This document shows, one piece after another, positions 57,209 to 64,000 of a DNA stretch of 64,000 bases (its first letter is position 1; each line of letters begins with the position of its first letter). A model generated the notes under the pieces. That model was given only the letters and a program-made list of their open reading frames with translations, was not told where the DNA came from and did no database searches. This DNA is from Breviolum minutum Mf 1.05b.01 (lineage: Eukaryota; Sar; Dinophyceae; Suessiales; Symbiodiniaceae), in assembly GCA_000507305.1 (NCBI GenBank), contig DF239862.1:29846-93845 (forward strand), written 5' to 3'. A program made the position numbers and the translations under genes.

Positions 57209-57929
57209 GACTTCTGTTTTGAGCATGACCTGCAAATGCCGAGATTGCTCTGTGACAAACCCCAAACCCATTAGTTTTGGTTCGGCATTTCGTTTTGGCT
57301 TGAGTGCAGCTTGCTGCAGCTCGAGGGGCATGGCAAATGGGTACGCACCAAGAGGAGACAAATGGTTTTCTCACCATTCAATGGGTTTCATGCAACAAAA
57401 ACTGAGACAAAAAGACCCAAAAGTTCACAAAGTTTTCACAACGATGGAACGTTGGAAGCTGTTGCTTCTGTTGGTTGCACCCTAGCCGTGCTTCCAGCTG
57501 ACAAAGTCGTTGCTGAATATCTCCTGCTGACGGTGATCTTAGTTTCTGCCGACCAAATTCAGAGGGCAGAAGGTGATCCTTCTGCCTCTCCTGCAGAGAG
57601 TGCTTTCTCACTTTGCATAAGTTGCAAATGCGCTTGTGACAGATGTAACATTTTGCTCAAAAGACATGTGCAGCTGAGGTTCCTAGTCCGTACATGTCAA
57701 GCAGAGTGATAGTTCATCTGTTGTTCTGAGGGTTGTTATATTGCACTCAAAATCACTGAGAAATTATGCTGTATCAGATCCACAGATAGGTGCGGAAGGC
57801 ATTCTGATTGTTGCATTTCGATGTGTCGTGTTCTGTTACATTTTAGAGAACAAGATTTTGTCGGCAACAGACAGGCAACTCTTCTCCACGTTGTCGCATG
57901 ATGTCACATGTTTTCGGTGGAGAAAGGCT
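57209..57929. other. Region downstream of the PKG stop
   Basis: Contains a possible exon piece at about 57565-57625 (RAEGDPSASPAESAFSLCIS). Otherwise nothing supported. Confidence 0.35.
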
Positions 57930-60900
57930 CCTGAAGACTCTTCTTCAAAAAAGCAATCCTCTGGCATCTTGGCAAGAAAACAAGGTAATACAAGGGTTTG
58001 GGTCCACATTTGACCTTGGATGACAGACATTAACATCGGAGATGTCGACGGGTCCAAGGCCTATGCCCAAATGGAATTCGAGGGGGACAGGGAGGAAGCT
58101 CAATCAGTGCATGGCCAAGCCTGGGTCCCAAAGCGAAAGTGAATTTCGGTCCTGTTTTTTTCGGCCCAATTACCAATTCAATTCCTATTTGTAGGGTGTG
58201 GGCATTTCCGATTTGCTTTAGTTTGTGTCGTACTTATATGATGTTATTTACGGCACTTCCCTTTCCAGATGGACTGCTGTTTTTTTTTTTCGCCAGGCCA
58301 CTGCAACGCGGTTGGGCAAAAGTGAGGCCTCGATCATTGAGCCACAGGAGTGTCAGACACAACCTACAAATTCCGCGTTGCCTGATGGCATCTGACAGGT
58401 GTCCAAAAAAGGGCTGCGTTTCAAAAACTGGATGCTTCATGATGCTTAAAGTCTGAAAGCTTTTATGTAGTCGCATAGCTTTGAATTTTAGAAGCTGGGA
58501 AGGAGTCCAATTTAGCCTATAATGTTTTTTAAACTTCTGTCCTTGTTAACAGTTGAACCTTGTGGTCAGAGTTTCATAATGTTTTATATTGTTTAATTAT
58601 GAGTTTACATGAATTGACTCTGCCTCACTATGATTTTCCTTTCTTTTTAATCCGCAGCCATGGGTTTGAGCCGGGCTCATGGAGCATGTCCTCGCCCAGC
58701 TCGAGCGTGAGCAGCGCGAGTGCGAGGTCGCCGACCCAGAAGTGCTCGGGGCCGAGGCCAACGATGCCAAGGCCGTCGAAGATGTCGAGTCCACCGAGAC
58801 TGAGAAGACTGAGAAGACTGGGCTGAGAACTCCAAGGAGTTCCAGTCCTGCCACGAGTCCCACGAGTCCAAGTCGCTCGAGCCACCGTTGTCTGTGGAGT
58901 GATGCTTTGACTGCACCGTCGGTCGCTTCCACTCCATCTTCACCTCATGGGACGTCTGTGGCACTAACGGCCTCGACATCTTCTCCGCAGCTCACGCGAC
59001 TTGGACTATTATATTATAGTCTGTCCATTGGACTTCAAAAAATCGTATGTCAGTTGGAAGTTTACTTAGTTTACTTATGTTTATTTGCGATTGGCTTCTC
59101 AGTTTATGACTCTCTACTTTGATCACAACTTGAGGTACGTTGCGCGACCCCGGTCGGCGGCCGACGGGCAGCGACCCCGAGACGAGGCCAAAGGAGCCAA
59201 GGCCGGGGTCAAAGGTCGACGTCCGCGCCATGGGGGCTGCCGAAATCCATCTCCCAAGGGTCTCTCTGTCATTGTCCGACGAGTTCAAGATGAGTCTAGA
59301 GAAACCAGAGAAACCAGAGATTCCGAGTCCGAGAAGAGAAAAGACTCCGAAAAGACACATCAGACACATCAGACTTCAGAGAGAAAAGTTGTAAGAAAGG
59401 AGAAGAAAGGTCGAGAAGTCAGAGAAGGCAGAGAACGAGCTCGAAAGCGAGATGTGACGGATGTTACGGATGTTTGTGATCTCAGTCCCGATTTCTCTGG
59501 CAGTGATTCGGACTCGGATTCGCGAGGGAAGTCGCCCAAGATCAGTCAGTGTAGTGCCGGGAGCGGTCCGAGTCGCTCGGAACGGCCTGAAGGCCCAGCA
59601 CCGGGCGCATCTCCGGCCTCTCCAGGAGCATCTCCGGCCTCAAAGGGTGTTCCAGCTGAAACGCAGACAAGTCAATCAAGTCACATGAGCCACTTGCAGC
59701 ACTCGCATTCCGGGTCACCCAGATCTGCACAAATGACACAGATGCCACAGATTCCACAGTCACTTTGCACTTCAGTTAGTGAAACTCAGCTTTCTGAAGA
59801 TGCAGTGTCCATGCATGAAAGCCACTTGGGTGGAGTGCAAGAGCGACATCGACAGAGCGAGCGAGACTTAGAGAACAGTCCAGGAGCATCAGCTCGGAAG
59901 GTTCCAAAGACTGAGCGGCAGATCCCCTCCGAACCTTCCGGCTCAGATGAAACTTCACCCTGGTGGTGTAATCGAGAATCAGGGCTGCAGGGCCACAATG
60001 GAGACGTTGAGGTGCTTTCCTCAATTTTTAAAATTTCATATTTTTTTAAAATGATTTTTTTCAATTTGAGTCTCTTTTCTTTTTGTTGCTATTTTGAGTT
60101 TCTCTCATGTCCTTCAATGAATTCGTCTCAGTGTTTGGAATCTTGACCTCACATGTCACCACTTCATTTTGATTTCTTTCACTCGAAGGATGAGGGCCTC
60201 TCTATGCATCAGGCATGGCAGGGTGCCCAGGACCTGGGACGTTTCGAATGCGGTTTCGAATGCGTTTGGATACAGACTCAGAACTCATCGAAACTGCATT
60301 TGACTCCAGGACAGAGGTGGTACAGGTGGTCCAGGTTGGGGTTGGAGCAACTTGGCCAAAATGCATCCAAATGCTGCAACGCTCACGCTGCTCACACTGC
60401 ACACTCGCTTCAATTCGACCAAGGAAGTTTGCCGCTTCGAGACCTACCAGAACCCCCTTGGAGTGACGTTAGCGATGTTCCATTGGACTCTGAGTGCAAC
60501 TCGACTCGACACTCGATCCCTGTATCATCCTGTATCTCTATATCTTTGCTGCAAAAGTGGGATTTTTAACAGAAATAATTCAACAACGTAGATCTGATAT
60601 GATTTGAGTGTATTCATATCCAGGTTGAAATAGCAATCCTGGATTTCTGCATCTCTCAGGTATGCAGTGGCCATGGCTTCAAAACGTCTTAACCTTAGTT
60701 TGCTGCACTTTTTGGAAAAAATCGGCATTTTTTATTGATCAAATACCAGTATAGGTGATTTTGATTGATCGCTGATAGGATGAATATATCATTTTCAAAG
60801 TGTGATGTGCATCTGAACTATGACTACAATTAAGCTAAACGTGATTGGATTTGTTGGGAGGACGTCGAAGATATCGAGCCCGTTGATCCTTGCTCTCCAC

Positions 60901-63900
60901 GTCGTCCTGGAACACGTCAGGGCAGAAGGGGCAAGGACCGGGGCAAGGAAATCACACAAATTCAACTAGTTGGACAAACAGATCCAAAAACCAGAAAGCC
61001 TAATTTTTTTTATGGATACTGTATGTGTTTTGACTTTGTGACTTTGTCATTTTGGTCTCAGGTGAGCATACATGCTCACTAAATCTGGGTTGAGACTACA
61101 AGCTACGCGAATGTAGATGTTGTCTCGTGACTTCAACGAATCATCGAAAGCCATGCACAAAATATGCAAAGCAAGAATTGTGGAGGAAAGACAAGAGAAT
61201 GAAGCAACGAGTTTATGGATGGATGAGTCCTCAGAGGCACTGAGAGTATCCAGTTGATTAGGAAGTTGTTCGAAAATGCAGCCGTTGGGTCAAATGCGGA
61301 TTGGCCGACTGGCTGTCCGTTCATCAAAATGGCAGGCACAAGGATGGGCAGACTTCGTAAATCGACAGACCTGGGATGGCGGGGGGCACCTGTGATGTTT
61401 CATCAATTTTCTGCTGGCAACGTTTTTTTTGGGGTTCAATTTCGTATCCGAGGTTCCGACTCTGAAGAGGAACAGCTCTTTGCAATCGTGGGACATACCA
61501 CAATCATGGCACAGGCGGTCTCGACTTTTCAAACAGAAACTTTTCAAACAGAATACAGTGAAGTTTCTTGGAATACGACATGTTTTTTTATTTAGAGTTC
61601 TTGAAATCGTTTTTTCTTTTTTTTTAAACCGTTGTTTTCCAGGACTTCCTTGAAAGTTCTGAGCCAGAGCTTGAGGCAAGGTTTTGAAGGGACTTTTGAT
61701 TCCAATTCTGATTGTGAAAAAAGTTGGCAGAAAAGAAAGATGAAAAAAAGATGCAAAAATAAAGATCAAAATAAAGTTGTTTTTCTGTTTGCAAGAGTTT
61801 GATAGGTCCAAGGCTTTGCGCCAAGAGACTTGTGGGTAGTCTTTGAGTGCGAGGTGGGGAGTCCCAAACGAAACAACATGAAATTTCCGGAGAATCAATG
61901 GAAAAAACCAAGCATCCAACAGGAGGAACGGGAAGAAGAGATGGTTCACGCTGATGTTGGCTTCGAGGAAGACTATCAAAAGGTGGGGGAAAGGGGAACG
62001 GGGAAATCCCGTTACAAAGTTGTCAGACCGTTGCAAAAAAGTGCTGCCATTGACAATGATGTCAATGTGTATGACTTGGTGATTCACTTGTGATTTTGTG
62101 GATTTGCCAAGTTTTCCTAGGTGGAGAGCTCCATCTCTGAGGTTGAGGATCCTGAGGTCGAAGGGTCGTTCAGAGTCGAAGAAAAATGTCGGTTGATGTT
62201 GCCATGTCGCCTTGGCATTTTCCCGATGTTCGATTTTTTGAGGCCAAAGAGACTGATAGCAATTTTCCTTTGAACCCGCTGGTCACCTTCTCAATTCATA
62301 ATTTTTTCCTCCATTTTTTGTGGGACTTGATGGACTTGGTTGGCTCCAAACTTGTCTGACCTGGAATTCGATGTTGTGAGGTTGAAGAGAACGAAGCACC
62401 AAATGAAGTTGCTTTGAAATATGAAAGTGAGGCACTTTTAGTATTTGCATTTGAGTGGTCGTGTATCAATTGTGCTTGACATGCCCTGTTGAAGGATCCT
62501 ACTTGGGCCAACGGAAAGTGTCTTGTAGATGGCGCCAAGTGCGTCGAGATGCTCTTTCAAGCCTCGGAAAGTGATGATACTGCTGAGACGGAGCCTTGCC
62601 ATTGAGAAATTTCCACAATGGAACACATCATGTTTGTGTATTTTACGTGTGTTTTACTTGTATTTTAATTATTTCATCGTTTTCCAATTCCTTTTCGTTT
62701 TTGACACAAATTTGAGCACAACTGAAACTCAGACCCGAGGAATGCATGAGTTCCTTGGCCCCAACAGAGTATGACAAGGGGCTACAAGATGACGACGACG
62801 ATGACCACAACGAATCCGAGATCGAGGTCGAAAATCAGTTTTTATTGTGTGTACATCACTGGAACAATGTAGCATTTTTGTATGATTGCTTCGAGACTTG
62901 GGTAAACTAGATGATTTTGAGAATTTCATAAAACATCCATATCATGCTGCAGTAGAAGAAGTGATCCCTTTGTAGGATGTCCCTGGTATCGTCGCAGTCT
63001 TGGATGAGTGCCAAACATCAGGCAAGAGAGATTGGTGTGCAACTGAAACATCTGTTTGCAATTTTGAAAGATGTTGATCTTTCCTTCTTGGTTTGACAAA
63101 AGGATTTCCTTCTTGGAGTGGTCCATTCTGCCACACTTGTTGCGTCAGGAAAGGTAGAGGACGGGGCAGAGAAGGAGGATGAGGCAAAGTTTCCTGAAAC
63201 GCTGGAGAGGGATTGGATTTCGAATTTGAAATTGAGTGGTTCAATTTTGTTTGTCATTTGTCAACCATTTTTCGCACCTCATCCCCACAAAAAACGGCCA
63301 AGCCCACTCACCCTGACGAGGCATGGAATCGATCTGAGTCTTTGTCAGGTGCGAATCTGATTGAATTGTTGGATTGAAATCTGACGGTCCAAGTTTTTCT
63401 CAGTTAGATTTTGTTTGCTCAGGTGAACCGAAGGCCTTTAGCACAGCAGCTTCATTGCTGCAGGCTGTGCAAGGAAATAAAAAGAAATGAAGCAAATGAA
63501 ACAGCAAATCTTAAGTTTTGAATGCGAAGAGATTGCGCATATGTGTCATGAAAATCCAGTTTCAGGCAGTGTATCGTGGGCGTTTAGAACGCTTAGAGCT
63601 GTTTCGTGCCTGTGCTGCGGGGACACCAGTCTAAGACCCAGTTGAACAACATTCTTGAAAACACATATTGGAGAGTGCAAGGACTACATCTTTAGGCACT
63701 CAGCATCGTTCTCTGATGAAAAGCGTATCTTTGCAAAGGCCAACTGGAGATCTCTGCGCTTGAGAACAGAGACGGTCCCAACCTTTGGCATTTAAAAAGT
63801 ATCCCGACGAAATCTGTAATTGGAGTTCGCATTCGAACATTTTACGTCAATGATTTCCAAACATTCTTGATCAACGAATTCAACGGTAAATTTCTGTGTT

Positions 63901-64000
63901 CTCAAGGCCATGGCTCGTTCGGCTCAAGAAGAGGCCCGAGCTGCAAACACGACCGACAAGACCAAACACGCAACGCCTCGACGGTGAATGGTGGATTGGT
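57930..64000 (+). CDS. Exon series of one or more unrecognised acidic/Ser-rich proteins, running off the right edge
   Basis: Plus-strand blocks with protein-like composition follow one another: about 57930-57985 (KAPEDSSSKKQSSGILARK), 58024-58138 (INIGDVDGSKAYAQMEFEGD), 58679-58990 (MEHVLAQLEREQRECEVADP), the long 59085-60146 frame, 60857-61000 (EDVEDIEPVDPCSPRRPG), about 61455-61525 (GSDSEEEQLFAIVGHTTIM), 61830-62093 (HADVGFEEDYQKVGERG), 62121-62195 (VESSISEVEDPEVEGSFRV), 62490-62605 (DPTWANGKCLVDGAKCVEM), 62735-62835 (APTEYDKGLQDDDDDDHNES), 63147-63220 and 63905-63985. All are Glu/Asp/Ser-rich. Exon joins were not checked one by one, and they may belong to several genes. No known domain recognised. 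Confidence 0.4.
59085..60146 (+). CDS. Long Ser/Arg/Glu-rich open frame, unknown
   Basis: A single frame of 353 codons. It is basic at the start (PRHGGCRNPSPKGLSVIVRR) and then has charged repeats: RETRETRDSESEKRKDSEK, THQTHQTSERK, DVTDVTDVCD, SDSDSDSRGKSPK and GASPASPGASPASKG. Most repeats arise from short tandem duplications in the DNA. It looks like a disordered, phosphorylatable region of a nuclear or scaffold protein. The last 40 codons (Phe/Leu-rich) are probably intron read-through after about 60,015. A neighbouring frame at 59140-59391 is also open, so the frame choice rests on length. Confidence 0.45.
   Translation: MRLASQFMTLYFDHNLRYVARPRSAADGQRPRDEAKGAKAGVKGRRPRHGGCRNPSPKGLSVIVRRVQDESRETRETRDSESEKRKDSEKTHQTHQTSERKVVRKEKKGREVREGRERARKRDVTDVTDVCDLSPDFSGSDSDSDSRGKSPKISQCSAGSGPSRSERPEGPAPGASPASPGASPASKGVPAETQTSQSSHMSHLQHSHSGSPRSAQMTQMPQIPQSLCTSVSETQLSEDAVSMHESHLGGVQERHRQSERDLENSPGASARKVPKTERQIPSEPSGSDETSPWWCNRESGLQGHNGDVEVLSSIFKISYFFKMIFFNLSLFSFCCYFEFLSCPSMNSSQCLES
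60147..60856. other. Intronic stretch with one possible exon
   Basis: About 60300-60530 is open in two plus frames (FNSTKEVCRFETYQNPLGV in one, DLPEPPWSDVSDVPLDSEC in the other). I cannot decide between them. The remainder is AT-rich without features. Confidence 0.3.

Noticed and set aside
63908-63936. GGCCATGGCTCGTTCGGCTCAAG as a spliced-leader relic
   Set aside because: It needs a six-base insertion to align and lies in a plausible exon (AMARSAQEEARAANTT). Too weak without other relics.

Overview
This 64 kb window is nuclear DNA of a eukaryote, most likely a dinoflagellate of the Symbiodinium/Suessiales type. Four things point there: short exons in long repeat-rich introns; intron donors that include GC and GA as well as GT; spliced genes that nearly all read on the plus strand; and a copia-type retrotransposon of a style I associate with dinoflagellates. 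I see no rRNA or tRNA genes, no CRISPR array and no bacterial-type operon. Apart from single-exon blocks, the gene calls come from reading exons by eye, so exon edges marked as approximate should be treated that way.

Left part (1-31 kb, plus strand). Exons of a Utp7/WDR46-like WD-repeat protein of the small-subunit processome lie at about 2.1-9.3 kb. A CIR_N-domain (splicing-related) protein starts at 11.9 kb. Exon clusters of unrecognised genes lie at 13.7-14.6, 17.5 and 27.5-29.8 kb. The introns carry a family of fold-back elements with an AACATAGC core, two copies of a GGTACCCC-type repeat and a perfect 40-bp hairpin. A complete Ty1/copia element (18,615-26,978, minus strand) sits between the 17.5 kb and 27.5 kb exons. 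It has 249-bp LTRs differing at one base, a 5-bp target duplication and a primer-binding site, but its gag-pol is broken in at least seven places and its reverse transcriptase has lost a segment.

Middle (32-37 kb). An island of long, apparently intronless open frames holds unknown proteins: plus strand at 32.5-34.0 kb and minus strand at 37.1-35.0 kb. Four of the window's five N characters fall in it, and one N is flanked by an exact 84-bp duplication, so this stretch contains assembly joins.

Right part (37-64 kb, plus strand). Three short A-tailed repeats occur around 34.6-38.4 kb. Two terminal exons of a possible ankyrin-type protein lie at 40.0-40.5 kb. A cation-diffusion-facilitator-like transporter lies at 41.3-42.7 kb. 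A large multi-exon cGMP-dependent protein kinase (PKG) lies at about 45.7-57.2 kb, with an N-terminal Thr/Pro/Glu-rich region, at least three cyclic-nucleotide-binding regions, an AGC kinase domain and the typical C-terminal tail. Downstream, at 57.9-64 kb, are exons of one or more unrecognised Ser/Glu/Asp-rich proteins, which run off the end. About half of the donors I could place in this part are GC or GA, against about one in fifteen on the left. Short tandem duplications of 6-20 bp are unusually frequent on the right. The left-right difference may be biological or may mark a scaffold join.
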